Below, one piece after another: positions 33,692 to 42,592 of a stretch of DNA of 64,000 nucleotides (positions within the stretch are counted from its first letter, which is position 1; each line of letters starts with the position of its first letter). Below the pieces are notes generated by a model. It worked only from the letters and a program-made list of their open reading frames with translations. It ran no database searches and was not told the DNA's origin. Source of the DNA: Saccharopolyspora aridisoli (GTDB taxonomy: Bacteria > Actinomycetota > Actinomycetes > Mycobacteriales > Pseudonocardiaceae); NCBI RefSeq assembly GCF_004348445.1, contig NZ_SMKV01000007.1:1-64000 (forward strand), in the 5' to 3' direction. Made by a program: the position numbers and the translations under genes.

Positions 33692-35800
33692 TCAGTCCAA
33701 CACGAGACCGGTTGCCTCCGCGAGGAAGGTGAGCTGGTCAGTCGTCAGCCCCACGGTACGTGACACCGAACGGGCAGCGTGGCCAACCTCGGTTTCCCGG
33801 CGGATCAGGATGGGCCTCTCGCCCGGGTCCGAGCTGGTCGCGTGCTGCAGCGCCGCGCACATCTTGCGGGCGTGGTTGGGGTCCACGCGCGAGTCGGACT
33901 CGAAGACCGTGAACAGCACCGACGGATAGGCCGTGTGCTCGGTCACGTTGTGGTACGGCGAGTAGGACAGCAGCCAGCCCAGCTCCTCCGGATCTTCGGC
34001 CGTGCCGTACTCGTCGTTCCAGGTCCGCCCGAGCAGGAACCGCTCGTAGCGCACCATGTCCAACAGCGGAGCCGAGCACACCACCGCCCGGTACAGCTCC
34101 GGTCGCTGCGTCAGCGCCGCGCCGACCAGCAGACCGCCGTTGGAGCCGCCCGAGATCGCCACCTGGTCCGAGGTCGTCCAGCCCTGGTCGATGAGGTGCT
34201 CGGCGGCGGCGTGGAAGTCGTCGAAGGTGTGCTGCTTCTGCTCGCGCATCCCGGCGACGTGCCACTCCTCGCCCTCCTCACCGCCACCGCGCAGCGACGG
34301 CAACGCCCACACGCCACCCGCCGCCACCCAGGTCAGCGCCGAGGGCATGTAGCCGGGTTCGCGGGACAGCGAGAACCCGCCGTAGCCGGTCAGGAACACC
34401 GGGCGCGGGCGGTCCGGCGCGGCGACCGGTGCCAGCACGAACATCCGAACCTCGGTGCCGTCGGCCGACCGGTAGGTGACCTGCCGGGTGTGCACCTCGG
34501 GCAGCTCGACCGCTCCCGGAGCGCTCGTCTCCAGGGCCACCTCGCCGGTGTTGCGGTCGTAGGCGTGCACGCACGGCGGGGTGGCGAAGTCGGTCCAGCC
34601 GATCCACAGCCGGTCGCGGTGCTGCTCGGTGGCCGAGTCGACCGTGGACAGGGCGGTGACCTGGCCCGTTCCGGGCAGCGCGACCTCGCCGGTGCGCTCG
34701 CCCGTGGCCGGGTCGTGCAAGGTCAGCTCGGAGACCGCATGCCGGGTGCGCAGCACGACCAGGCGCGGCTGGTCACCGTCGAAGTAGCGCACCGCGTCGA
34801 GCACCGAATCGGGCTCCTCGCCGAGCAGCTCGGTCCAGTTCTCCGGCTCCGGGGCCGTGGGATCGGCGACGCACAGCCGCCAGCGCGGGGCGTCCTTCGT
34901 GGTCATCACGTACAGCCGGCCGTCGCGCTCCACCCATGCGCCGACCCGGTAGCCGTCGGTGGTGTCCACGATCTGCCGCAGGCTCGGGGCCGGGGCGCCG
35001 TCGGAGAGGTCCGCGATCCACACCGAGTCGCGGCGGGCGGTGCCCATGCTGCCCTCGATGATCAGCCAGCGGCCGTCCCGGGAGACGTGCGTGCCGTAGT
35101 AGAAGGTGTGGTCCAGTCCCGTGCCGTGCACCAGCACGTCCTGCTCGGGATCGGTGCCCACGCGGTGCCGCCACACGCGGCGGTGGAACTGCTCCTCGCC
35201 GTCGGGCACCAGCTCCGGCGGCAACCGGCGGACGTAGAAGAACTCCTCACCGCCGGGCATCCACGAGATCGTCGAGTAGCGGCAGCGGTCGATCGGCGCC
35301 TCGACCAGCTCGCCGGTGGCCACGTCCATGACGTGCAGCAGCGACTCCTCGTCGCCGCCCACCGAGATCTGGTAGGCCAGCCGGTCGCCCTCCAGGCTCG
35401 GCACCCAGCTGTCCAGCGTCGTCAACCCCGACGGGTCGAGCTCCGCGACGTCCAGCAGCACTCGCTCGGTGCCGTCGGCCTCGCGCACGTGCAGCACACC
35501 GAACTCCTGGCCGGGCTCGCGGCGCGTGAAGAACGCGCGTCCCGCGCGCCACAGGGGAGCGCCCACCGCGCCCGCCGCCAGCAGTGACCGCATCCGCCCG
35601 GCGACCGACTCCCGACCGGGAAGCGCGTCCAGCCAGGTGCGGGCGAGCTCGTCCTGAGCCGCCGACCACGCCTCGGTGCTCGGCGAGGAGGCGTCCTCCA
35701 GCCACCGGTACGGGTCGGCGACCTCGCGGCCGTGCAGGGTCTCCGCGATCTCTTCGCGAGCGGTGGCGGGATAGCTCAAGGGGGTTCGAACGTCGGTCAC
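33692..35800 (-). CDS. Prolyl oligopeptidase family serine peptidase (S9A)
   Basis: A 702-residue cytosolic serine peptidase that cleaves short peptides after proline or basic residues. The N-terminal propeller begins at DPYRWLED; the alpha/beta-hydrolase domain carries the Ser in GGSNGGLL near residue 553, Asp in [11 protein letters not shown] near 640, and His in EVGHA near 672, plus TGYGGFSLS and GGGEEGEEW. This is the full triad and full family length. The start is GTG 35800. It faces the HNH gene across a 279-base interval with no gene in it. Confidence 0.93.
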   Translation of the reverse strand: MTDVRTPLSYPATAREEIAETLHGREVADPYRWLEDASSPSTEAWSAAQDELARTWLDALPGRESVAGRMRSLLAAGAVGAPLWRAGRAFFTRREPGQEFGVLHVREADGTERVLLDVAELDPSGLTTLDSWVPSLEGDRLAYQISVGGDEESLLHVMDVATGELVEAPIDRCRYSTISWMPGGEEFFYVRRLPPELVPDGEEQFHRRVWRHRVGTDPEQDVLVHGTGLDHTFYYGTHVSRDGRWLIIEGSMGTARRDSVWIADLSDGAPAPSLRQIVDTTDGYRVGAWVERDGRLYVMTTKDAPRWRLCVADPTAPEPENWTELLGEEPDSVLDAVRYFDGDQPRLVVLRTRHAVSELTLHDPATGERTGEVALPGTGQVTALSTVDSATEQHRDRLWIGWTDFATPPCVHAYDRNTGEVALETSAPGAVELPEVHTRQVTYRSADGTEVRMFVLAPVAAPDRPRPVFLTGYGGFSLSREPGYMPSALTWVAAGGVWALPSLRGGGEEGEEWHVAGMREQKQHTFDDFHAAAEHLIDQGWTTSDQVAISGGSNGGLLVGAALTQRPELYRAVVCSAPLLDMVRYERFLLGRTWNDEYGTAEDPEELGWLLSYSPYHNVTEHTAYPSVLFTVFESDSRVDPNHARKMCAALQHATSSDPGERPILIRRETEVGHAARSVSRTVGLTTDQLTFLAEATGLVLD

Positions 35801-36079
35801 GATCGCGACAATACGTGCTGCGGAGAGGCGTGGAAGGGGGGCCGGCGGCGGCGCGGAGCCGATTCACCCGACATGATCAACCGTTTTCCCACTCGGCTGG
35901 CCGACAATGGTGGGCGAAGCGCCGGAGACGGAGGACGAGCCGACCGTGATCGCTTAACGGCGCGGTCACCTGCGAAAACGCGCGGCGGATCTTGCTCGTC
36001 GGCGTGGCGTGTCGAATCACACGTGCGTTCGGGCCGGGTTCTGTGCTGAACTTTGCCCGACACCGGTGGAGGTGGTCGC

Positions 36080-36727
36080 GTGCCAGACCGACAACCGATC
36101 CGACAACCGGCGCTGAAGGCAACCGGCCTCGCGTCGCGGACCCCGTTGTGCCCGATGAGCCGAGGTTCCGGGCCGCCGCAGGCGGATCGGCCTCCTGGTC
36201 ACTCCACCTCGTGGCGCAAGCGCCGGGTCCTGCTGCTCAACACGACCTTCGAACCTCTCACCGCGCTCCCGCTGCGCCGAGCCATCGTGATGGTCGTCTG
36301 CGGCAAGGCCGAGGTGGTCCACGGCGACTCGGCCGGGATGACCCTGAACTCGGCGAGCGCCGAGGTCGAGATCCCGTCCGTGATCAGGTTGAGCAACTTC
36401 GTGCGCGTGCCGCACCGCGGCCGGGTGCCGCTGACCCGCGCCGCGTTGATGCTCCGGGACAACCACCGGTGCGCCTACTGCGGCGCACGAGCTGAAACGA
36501 TAGATCATGTTCTCCCGCGCAGTCGCGGGGGGCCGCACACGTGGGAGAACTGCGTCGCCTGCTGCACCAAGTGCAACCACCGCAAGGCCGACAAGACGCT
36601 GAGCGAGCTGGGCTGGCGGCTGCCGGTGGCCCCGCACGCTCCGCGAGGGCGCCACTGGCGGTTGCTGGCGGGCCTGTCCGAGACGGACCCGCTGTGGTTG
36701 CCGTACCTGGGCGAGTCGGCGGCGTGA
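36080..36727 (+). CDS. HNH endonuclease
   Basis: A 215-residue nuclease with a C-terminal HNH domain: zinc-type CAYCG pair, TIDHVLPRSRGG (first H), WENCVACCTKCNHRK (N and second H). The N-terminal third is Pro/Arg-rich. The central block RRVLLLNTTFEPLTALPLRR matches my memory of Rv2469c and its homologues, a conserved actinobacterial protein of unknown target. GTG 36080 is selected because GGAGG at 36068-36072 lies seven bases upstream; ATG 36155 also starts the conserved part. It is convergent with the repeat-protein gene, 33 bases away. Confidence 0.88.
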   Translation: MPDRQPIRQPALKATGLASRTPLCPMSRGSGPPQADRPPGHSTSWRKRRVLLLNTTFEPLTALPLRRAIVMVVCGKAEVVHGDSAGMTLNSASAEVEIPSVIRLSNFVRVPHRGRVPLTRAALMLRDNHRCAYCGARAETIDHVLPRSRGGPHTWENCVACCTKCNHRKADKTLSELGWRLPVAPHAPRGRHWRLLAGLSETDPLWLPYLGESAA

Positions 36728-36760
36728 ACCTCGCACCGGGCGCATCCGCGGTGGCGCGAA

Positions 36761-37126
36761 TCAGCTGATCCGGACTCCGTCGTCGAGGCCGCTGATCCGG
36801 GGCCCGTCCTCGCGGCCGCTGATGCGGACGCCGTCGCGCTGCCCGCTGATGCGGACGCCGTCGCGCACGCCGCTGATGCGGACTCCGTCCTTGCGGCCGC
36901 TGATGCGGGCGCCGTCGCGCACGCCGCTGATGCGGACTCCGTCCTTGCGGCCGCTGATCCGGACACCGTTGCGCTGCCCGCTGATCCGGACTCCGTCGTC
37001 GAGGCCGCTGATGCGCACCCCATCGCGGCGGTTGTTGCTGGTGCGCACTCCGTGATCAGCGAATGGCCGGCCGCTCATCGGAAGGGTGAGTTCGTTGGTC
37101 TGAGTGGCGGCTTCGATGGTCGACAT
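36761..37126 (-). CDS. Nonapeptide-repeat protein (10 x GVRISGxxD)
   Basis: A 121-residue protein. Residues 1-35 form a leader-like segment (MSTIEAATQTNELTLPM...), then ten tandem 9-residue units of consensus G-V-R-I-S-G-x-x-D run to the end; only positions 7-8 vary (LD, QR, RK, VR, RE) apart from one GARIS and one GPRIS. GGGAGG is six bases before ATG 37126, and a 20-base palindrome lies upstream at 37154-37173, so it has its own regulated promoter. No signal peptide. The pattern would suit a short beta-solenoid or a multi-core peptide precursor, but no modifying enzymes are adjacent. Function unknown. Confidence 0.8.
   Translation of the reverse strand: MSTIEAATQTNELTLPMSGRPFADHGVRTSNNRRDGVRISGLDDGVRISGQRNGVRISGRKDGVRISGVRDGARISGRKDGVRISGVRDGVRISGQRDGVRISGREDGPRISGLDDGVRIS
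36764..37030 (-). repeat. 27-bp in-frame tandem repeat
   Basis: About ten near-identical 27-base units, each ending in GCTGATGCGGACTCCGTC-type sequence on the plus strand, encode the nonapeptides of the overlapping gene. Units differ mainly at the six bases coding for positions 7-8. Copies are contiguous, without spacers, so copy number can change by slippage or recombination without breaking the frame. Confidence 0.9.
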
Positions 37127-37153
37127 TGTGTGCCTCCCGCATACATAGGGTGG

Positions 37154-37173
37154 TTTGAGCGCATGCGATCAAA
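37154..37173 (-). promoter_or_regulatory. 20-bp palindrome upstream of repeat-protein gene
   Basis: TTTGAGCGCATGCGATCAAA is symmetric except for one base pair, centred on GCATGC, and lies 28-47 bases upstream of the start codon in an AT-richer stretch. On the minus strand TATGTA follows 3' of it as a possible -10. It looks like a repressor operator within the promoter. The rest of the 398-base interval 37127-37524 shows no supported gene. Confidence 0.55.
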
Positions 37174-37524
37174 TATGCAAGACCCATACAGGTGAAAAGC
37201 TATGATCAGGAACCGCTCAGAACAAGCCGCCAACCTGCCCCGCATTGCCCCCGTCCGGTCCGACTCCGTTCGGCCGCAAACATTGCTCCGAACGAGTTAC
37301 GGCGAGTGATTTCGGTCACAGGATAGTCCCGGCGTCGGGCAGCAGGTGGAAATCCGGGGGCTGAGCGCTTCGACGATCGCGGAAGCGGGGCTTCGCGGGC
37401 GGTGAGCGCGAGCCCGCCGCTTCGGGCGAAATGCCAGGTGATCATCCTGCAGGTCGCGACTCAAGGCCGTGGCGCCCGCGATGATGCGCACACGAAACCT
37501 TGGTCATCGGCTACCGTGCTGGGT

Positions 37525-37782
37525 GTGACTGTCGTGGAGAGTGTGCTGTACCTGGCGGTGGTCCCAGCGGCCATCTATGGCTTGATCGTGCTCATCGCGA
37601 TGTGGCCCAAGCTGTCCCGCGCGCGCTACCGCGCCGGGCAGGACTGGAACTTCGACCCGGTGTTCTGGTCCGCCAACCCCCAGGGCGTGAACACCGCTGC
37701 GTCGGCGGACAGCGAAGGAGTGGTCGTGCCGGACGACGCCCGGCCCGCCACGGCTCGGGGAGGCGCACGTGGCAACTGGTGA
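37525..37782 (+). CDS. Small membrane protein, CtaJ-like
   Basis: An 85-residue protein with one N-terminal membrane segment (ESVLYLAVVPAAIYGLIVLI), then WPKLSRARYRAGQDWNFDPVFW. The layout and the ARYRAGQxW...PVFW motif resemble CtaJ, a small subunit of the actinobacterial aa3-type oxidase in the III2-IV2 supercomplex, as I remember it. The tail is Ala/Gly-rich and disordered. GTG 37525 puts the membrane segment at the start; the longer frame upstream is not supported. It overlaps the DUF5130 gene by 14 bases. Confidence 0.65.
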   Translation: MTVVESVLYLAVVPAAIYGLIVLIAMWPKLSRARYRAGQDWNFDPVFWSANPQGVNTAASADSEGVVVPDDARPATARGGARGNW

Positions 37783-38269
37783 GATCGCAGGTCGGACCGC
37801 GGGTGCCGACGAACTCGGCACTGGTGAGGCGCGCATGTCGACCGGCCGCATGTCCGTGGCACGACGCGTCGAGCCCGAGCGTCCGCGACTTCCCTTCAGC
37901 GCCCGTGAGCTCGCCGGGCTCGACGAAGCGATGGCGGTGGCCAGTCGCAGCACCGGGCTGGAGTTCGCCGTCTACCTCGGTGACCTCGGTGAGGACACCC
38001 GCAAGCAGGCCGAGGAGCTGCACGCCAACCTCGGTGCGCAGGCATCCGAGGGCGTGCTGATCGCGGTGTCGCCGGGGCAGCGCAAGTTCGAGATCGTGAC
38101 CGGCGAAGAGGCCCACCGGCGCATCCCGGACCGCGCTTGCCAGCTGGCCGCGATGAGCATGGTCGCCTCCTTCAAGGAGGACGAGCTCATCGACGGACTC
38201 GTCAGCGCCGTCCGCATGCTCTCCGACGCGGCGGGCACCTCCTTCAGGAAGCAGCCCGACCACCACTGA
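37769..38269 (+). CDS. DUF5130 family protein
   Basis: A 166-residue protein related to DUF5130/TPM-type domains. After 40 variable residues come FSARELAGLDEAMAVASRST, FAVYLGDLGEDTRKQAEELH, GVLIAVSPGQRKFEIVTGEEA, and a helical end. It has no signal peptide. Function unknown; the orthologue as I recall is Rv2468c, adjacent to pepN as here. The start is GTG 37769, inside the end of the preceding gene, implying coupled translation. It is followed by a strong bidirectional hairpin. Confidence 0.82.
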   Translation: MATGEIAGRTAGADELGTGEARMSTGRMSVARRVEPERPRLPFSARELAGLDEAMAVASRSTGLEFAVYLGDLGEDTRKQAEELHANLGAQASEGVLIAVSPGQRKFEIVTGEEAHRRIPDRACQLAAMSMVASFKEDELIDGLVSAVRMLSDAAGTSFRKQPDHH

Positions 38270-38428
38270 CACTCCTTCCGGTGGCCTGCGGTGCGGGTAG
38301 CGGAACCGGGCACGTCTCCTGAACTCCGGGCGGCCAATGCACGGCGCCGCGGCGTCCTCACCAGGAACGTGCCACCACCCCGCGGCGGTGCGAGCTGCGA
38401 GGGCCGGCTCGCGGCTGGGCCTGTTGCG

Positions 38429-38485
38429 GATCGCACGACGAAGCCGCCCCGGTCGAGATCGTCCGGGCGGCTTCGTCGTGCGATC
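38429..38485. terminator. Bidirectional terminator between DUF5130 gene and pepN
   Basis: Perfect 21-base arms at 38429-38449 and 38465-38485 around a 15-base loop, six bases from the pepN stop codon. It sits between two convergent genes and can stop transcription from either side. Confidence 0.85.
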
Positions 38486-38490
38486 AGGTG

Positions 38491-41064
38491 TTACGAGCGG
38501 TCGAACTCCCTGGCTGCGAGGGCGCGGACGATGCCCGCGCGGCCCTCGGAGACCAGCCTGCGCAGCGCGGCCGGGCGCTCACCGGCCAACCACTGGTCGG
38601 CAGCGGTGACGGTCTCGTCGGTGACCGCCCAGGACGGGAACAACCCGATCACCGTCGGCTGCGCCCGCTCGCTGGAACGGCGCTGCCAGACCTCGTCGAT
38701 CGACTCGAAGTACCGCTGCACGTACGGCGCCAGCAACTCGCGCTGGGCGGGGTGCTGGAATCCGGCGATGATCGAGTCGCTGACCGCGTTCGGCAGCTGG
38801 TCGTCGTGCACCGCGCGCTGCCACGCCTTCTCCTTCGAACTCGAGGTGGGGATCAAGGCGCGGGCCCGCTCGGCGCGGCGGCGGCCGGTCGCGGTCTGGT
38901 CGGACTCCAGCTCCGCGTCGATCTCCGCCTCACCGGCAGCGCCGTGCGCGACCAGGGCCTGCAGCAGGCCCCACCGCAGGTCGAGGTCGACCGTCAGGCC
39001 CTGCAGCGGAGCGGAACCGTCGAGCCAGCCGCGCAGCTCGCCGACCTGCTCGTCGGACAGCACCGAACCGGCCAGCGAATTGACGAACGCCAGCTGGTGG
39101 TCCGAGCCCGGCTCGGCCGCGCGGGCCAGCTCGAACAGCCGCGAGCTGAACCGCCGCCAGCCCTCGGCCTGCCACGACGGGTCGACGTAGGAGTTCAGCG
39201 CTGTCTGCGTCTGCAGCAGGACCCGCTGGACCACGCCGATCTGGCTCTCCGCGCCGATGCCGCCCTCCGCTGAGGCGCCCAGCACCAGGGTCACGAAGTC
39301 GCGGGCCTTCAGCTCGGCCTCGCGGGTCATCTCCCACGCCGTTGACCAGCACAGCGCGCGCGGCAGAGACTCGTCGATGTCGCCGATCCGGTCCACCAGG
39401 GTGGCCAGCGACTCGGGGTCGAAGCGCAGCGAGCAGTAGGTCAGGTCGTCGTCGTTGACCAGCACGAGCTTTCCGCGGTGCACGCCGACCAGCTCCGGGA
39501 CCTCGGTGACCTCGCCGGTGACGTCGAGCTCGACGCGGTGCTCGCGCACCAGCTTGCCGCCCTCGTCGTCGTAGACGCCGATCGCCAGGCGGTGCGTGCG
39601 CAGCTCACCGGCACCGGGCCGGGCGCCGTTCTGCACCACCGAGAAGTGGGTGAACCGGCCCTCGTCGTCAGTGCTGAAGCGCGGGCGCAGCATGTTCAGA
39701 CCGGTGGTCTCCAGCCACTGCGCGCTCCACCAGGACAGGTCGCGGCCGGAGGCGCCTTCCAACGCCTTGAGCAGGTCGTCGAGGGTGGCGTTGCTCCACG
39801 CGTGCCGGTCGAAGTAGACCCGCAGCCCGGCCAGGAAGTTGTCCAGACCGACGTAGGCCACCAGCTGCTTGAGCACTGAGGCGCCCTTGGCGTAGGTGAT
39901 GCCGTCGAAGTTGACCTCCACGGCCTGCAGGTCCGGGATGTCGGCGGCCACCGGGTGGGTGGAGGGCAGCTGGTCCTGGCGGTAGGCCCAGGACTTCTCG
40001 ACGCTGGCGAAGGTCGTCCAAGCGGCGTCGTACTCGGTCGCGCCGACCTGGGCGAGGACGCTGGCCCAGGTCGCGAAGGACTCGTTGAGCCAGAGGTCGT
40101 TCCACCAGCGCATGGTGACCAGGTCGCCGAACCACATGTGCGCCATCTCGTGCAGGACGGTCTCGGCGCGGCGCTCGTAGAGGTAGCCGGTGACCTTCGA
40201 CCGGAACACGTAGTCCTCGAGGAAGGTCACGCAGCCGGCGTTCTCCATCGCGCCCGCGTTGAACTCCGGCACGAAGCACTGGTCGTACTTGCCGAACGGG
40301 TAAGGGACTCCGAAAGCCTTGTGGTAGAAGCCGAATCCCTGCTTGGTCTCGGTGAACAGGCGCTCGGCGTCGAGGTGTTCGGCCAGCGAGGCGCGGCAGT
40401 AGATCCCCAGCGGGATCGCCTCCTGCCCGTCCTCGCCGGGGAAGGTGTCGCGCCACTCGGCGTAGGGGCCGGCCACCAGCGCCACCAGGTAGGTGGACAT
40501 CGGCTTGGTGGTGTCGAAGGTGTGGCGCTTGCCGGAACCGGTCTCGGTGACCTGGGCGGCGGCGTTGGAGATGACCTTCCAGTCGCCCGGGGCGTCCACC
40601 GTGATCTGGTAGGTCGCCTTCAGGTCGGGCTGGTCGAAGCAGGTGAACATCCGCTTCGCGTCGGCGGTTTCGAACTGGCTGTAGAGGTAGACCGCGCCGT
40701 CGACCGGGTCGATGAAGCGGTGCAGTCCTTCGCCGGTGTTGGTGTAGGCGCAGTCGGCGCGCACCACGAGTTCGTTCTCGGCGGCCAGGCCGGGCAGGCG
40801 GATTCCGGTGGACTCGTCGTAGTCGGAGATGTCGAGCTCGACACCGTTGAGCACCGCGCCGTGCACCTCGTCGGCCACCAGGTCGATCCAGGTGTCGGCG
40901 CCGGTCTGGTTGCTGCGGAAGCGAACCGTGGTGGTGGAGCCGAAAGCCTCCACTTCCACACCGCCCGCGCCGGCGGAGAGGTCCAGTTCGATCACATAGG
41001 ACTGGACCTCCAGCAACGCGGCGCGCTGCTCGGCCTGTTCGCGGGTGAGGTTCGGCGGTGCCAC
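38491..41064 (-). CDS. pepN: Aminopeptidase N (M1 zinc metallopeptidase)
   Basis: An 857-residue cytosolic aminopeptidase removing N-terminal residues from peptides. Motifs: exopeptidase GAMENAG at 271-277, zinc site H305-E306-x-x-H309 (HEMAH) with third ligand E328 in NESFATW; E306 is the general base. The C-terminal half is the ERAP1-like helical domain. The length fits the family. GTG 41064 is the start. It is divergent from the Rv2466c-like gene across 218 bases, which contain no other gene. Confidence 0.96.
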   Translation of the reverse strand: MAPPNLTREQAEQRAALLEVQSYVIELDLSAGAGGVEVEAFGSTTTVRFRSNQTGADTWIDLVADEVHGAVLNGVELDISDYDESTGIRLPGLAAENELVVRADCAYTNTGEGLHRFIDPVDGAVYLYSQFETADAKRMFTCFDQPDLKATYQITVDAPGDWKVISNAAAQVTETGSGKRHTFDTTKPMSTYLVALVAGPYAEWRDTFPGEDGQEAIPLGIYCRASLAEHLDAERLFTETKQGFGFYHKAFGVPYPFGKYDQCFVPEFNAGAMENAGCVTFLEDYVFRSKVTGYLYERRAETVLHEMAHMWFGDLVTMRWWNDLWLNESFATWASVLAQVGATEYDAAWTTFASVEKSWAYRQDQLPSTHPVAADIPDLQAVEVNFDGITYAKGASVLKQLVAYVGLDNFLAGLRVYFDRHAWSNATLDDLLKALEGASGRDLSWWSAQWLETTGLNMLRPRFSTDDEGRFTHFSVVQNGARPGAGELRTHRLAIGVYDDEGGKLVREHRVELDVTGEVTEVPELVGVHRGKLVLVNDDDLTYCSLRFDPESLATLVDRIGDIDESLPRALCWSTAWEMTREAELKARDFVTLVLGASAEGGIGAESQIGVVQRVLLQTQTALNSYVDPSWQAEGWRRFSSRLFELARAAEPGSDHQLAFVNSLAGSVLSDEQVGELRGWLDGSAPLQGLTVDLDLRWGLLQALVAHGAAGEAEIDAELESDQTATGRRRAERARALIPTSSSKEKAWQRAVHDDQLPNAVSDSIIAGFQHPAQRELLAPYVQRYFESIDEVWQRRSSERAQPTVIGLFPSWAVTDETVTAADQWLAGERPAALRRLVSEGRAGIVRALAAREFDRS

Positions 41065-41282
41065 GGATCACCTCGTAGCTCGTAGGGGATGGGTCATGGC
41101 CGGTTGCATGCCCGGCGCAGGCATCAAATCACGTCCGGGCGGAGGCGCGCTGCCGGGCAGGCACCTCCGCGATCACGGCGTGTCGGCCTGATCGGGAAGA
41201 CAAACGGCCGTACCGGGGTTACTACTCCTAGACGTGGTGCCGCGCGCAGGCACCTGGACTAGATCAACTGATGGAGGCACGG

Positions 41283-41900
41283 ATGACCGCCGCTGCCCGC
41301 CCCCGGGTGGACTTCTACTTCGACCCGCTGTGCCCGTTCGCCTGGGTATCCTCGCGCTGGATCCTGGAGGTCGACAAGGTTCGCGACATCGACTTGAACT
41401 TCCGGGTGATGAGCCTGTCGGTGCTCAACGAGGGGCGTGACCTGCCCGAGCAGTACCTCGACCTGATGGAGCGGGGCTGGGGACCGGTGCGCGTCTGCAT
41501 CGCCGCCGCCAAGCACCACGGCGACGAGGTCCTCGCGCCGCTGTACACGGCCCTGGGCACCCGGATCCACGACCGGGGGATCAAGGACTTCACCGAGGCC
41601 ATCGAGGGCGCCCTGGCCGAGGTCGGCCTGCCCGCCGAGCTCGCCGAGGCCGCCACCAGCACCGAGTACGACGAAGAGCTGCGCGCCAGCCACCACGCGG
41701 GCATGGATCCGGTCGGTGACGAGGTGGGCACGCCCACCCTGCACGTCGACGGCGTCGCCTTCTTCGGGCCGGTGATCACCCGCGTCCCCAAGGGCGAGGA
41801 AGCCGCGAAGATCTTCGACGGCGCGGTCGCGATGGCCAGCTACCCGTACTTCTTCGAGCTCAAGCGCAGCCGCACCGAAAGCCCTCAGTTCGACTACTGA
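41283..41900 (+). CDS. DsbA-like mycothiol-linked oxidoreductase, Rv2466c family
   Basis: A 205-residue thioredoxin-fold (DsbA-type) protein. The N-terminal [20 protein letters not shown], then [20 protein letters not shown] and [19 protein letters not shown] match Rv2466c, a mycothiol-dependent nitroreductase and oxidoreductase in M. tuberculosis. The active site here is C17-P-F-A20: the second Cys of the CxxC is replaced by Ala, so it must act by a monothiol mechanism, presumably with mycothiol as partner. ATG 41283 follows GGAGG at five bases. The gene marks the left edge of the accessory insertion. Confidence 0.9.
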   Translation: MTAAARPRVDFYFDPLCPFAWVSSRWILEVDKVRDIDLNFRVMSLSVLNEGRDLPEQYLDLMERGWGPVRVCIAAAKHHGDEVLAPLYTALGTRIHDRGIKDFTEAIEGALAEVGLPAELAEAATSTEYDEELRASHHAGMDPVGDEVGTPTLHVDGVAFFGPVITRVPKGEEAAKIFDGAVAMASYPYFFELKRSRTESPQFDY

Positions 41901-42060
41901 TCCACACTTCCGGGAAATTTCAGATCATTCCCGATGTTTTCCCGGAAGGCTGCCTCGACCTGCGGCGATGCCCTGCGGCCAATTTTTAACGGTCATCACA
42001 GTTCTCGACCGTCCACAGAGGCCGAAGCCATCCGGAGACGGCTTCGGCCGCCGGGCCGGC

Positions 42061-42192
42061 TCAGGTCCGCTGCAAGCCGGACATGACCTCGGCGACCGGG
42101 CGGTCGTCGCGCAGGTCCCACAGCGATGCGACGATCTCGGCGGCGCGGTCCGCTCCCACCGCCCGCTCGGCGTTGCCGGTGAACTTGGCGGC
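42061..42192 (-). pseudogene. Remnant: C-terminal tail of a MmgE/PrpD-like protein
   Basis: The last 43 codons of a minus-strand frame (AAKFTGNAERAVGADRAAEI, then VASLWDLRDDRPVAEVM and a stop at 42061) resemble the C-terminal end of MmgE/PrpD (2-methylcitrate dehydratase) proteins. The frame becomes non-coding just upstream, where a plus-strand transporter remnant begins, so only the tail survives. Confidence 0.45.
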
Positions 42193-42390
42193 TTCGCCGA
42201 CGCGGCCTTCGCGGCGTCCGGGATCGTGGCGCCTTCGGCGATGGGCTTCATCGTGTCCAGCACGGGTAGCTTCACCAGCGGTTTCGTCGTCATGGCAGGG
42301 CTGGCCGTGGCCGGTGCGCTGCTCATGCTGCTGGTGCCGCGCGAACGCGCTGTCACCCCCGAGCCACGACGGCCGTCGCAGGCGCGTGAC
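42193..42390 (+). pseudogene. Remnant: C-terminal end of an MFS transporter
   Basis: The frame reads FAASGIVAPSAMGFIVSSTG, then SFTSGFVVMAGLAVAGALLM and LLVPRERA, which is the last membrane segment and exit of a major-facilitator protein. Everything upstream is missing and the sequence abuts the MmgE/PrpD tail on the other strand. The 690 bases between the oxidoreductase and endonuclease V genes hold only these two scars. Confidence 0.55.
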
Positions 42391-42592
42391 CGTGGGGCCC
42401 GCAACCCGGCACGACGCGGTCCATGGGGCGCGGTCGGCCGGATGACCGAGGGGGTGGCCGAAACTGCGCTGGTCCGACGTCCCGGCCGAGGGCCGGGAAC
42501 GCCCGCGAAGCCGACCGCCCGCTGGTCCTCGACCACATCCGCACCGGCCTCGGAGTCCTCGCCGCCCTCGGCTCAGGACTACGATCGCTGCT

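Noticed and set aside
36505-37023. Minus-strand 172-codon Ser/Ala-rich repeat ORF
   Set aside because: Out-of-frame reading of the 27-bp repeats and of the HNH gene; the in-frame gene has the ribosome site and operator.
36764-37030. CRISPR array
   Set aside because: The 27-bp units are contiguous with no spacers, stay in one reading frame and encode a protein repeat; no cas genes are in the window.
37206-37445. Minus-strand 79-codon ORF upstream of the repeat gene
   Set aside because: No ribosome site, no domain, poor codon bias; the interval is better read as regulatory.
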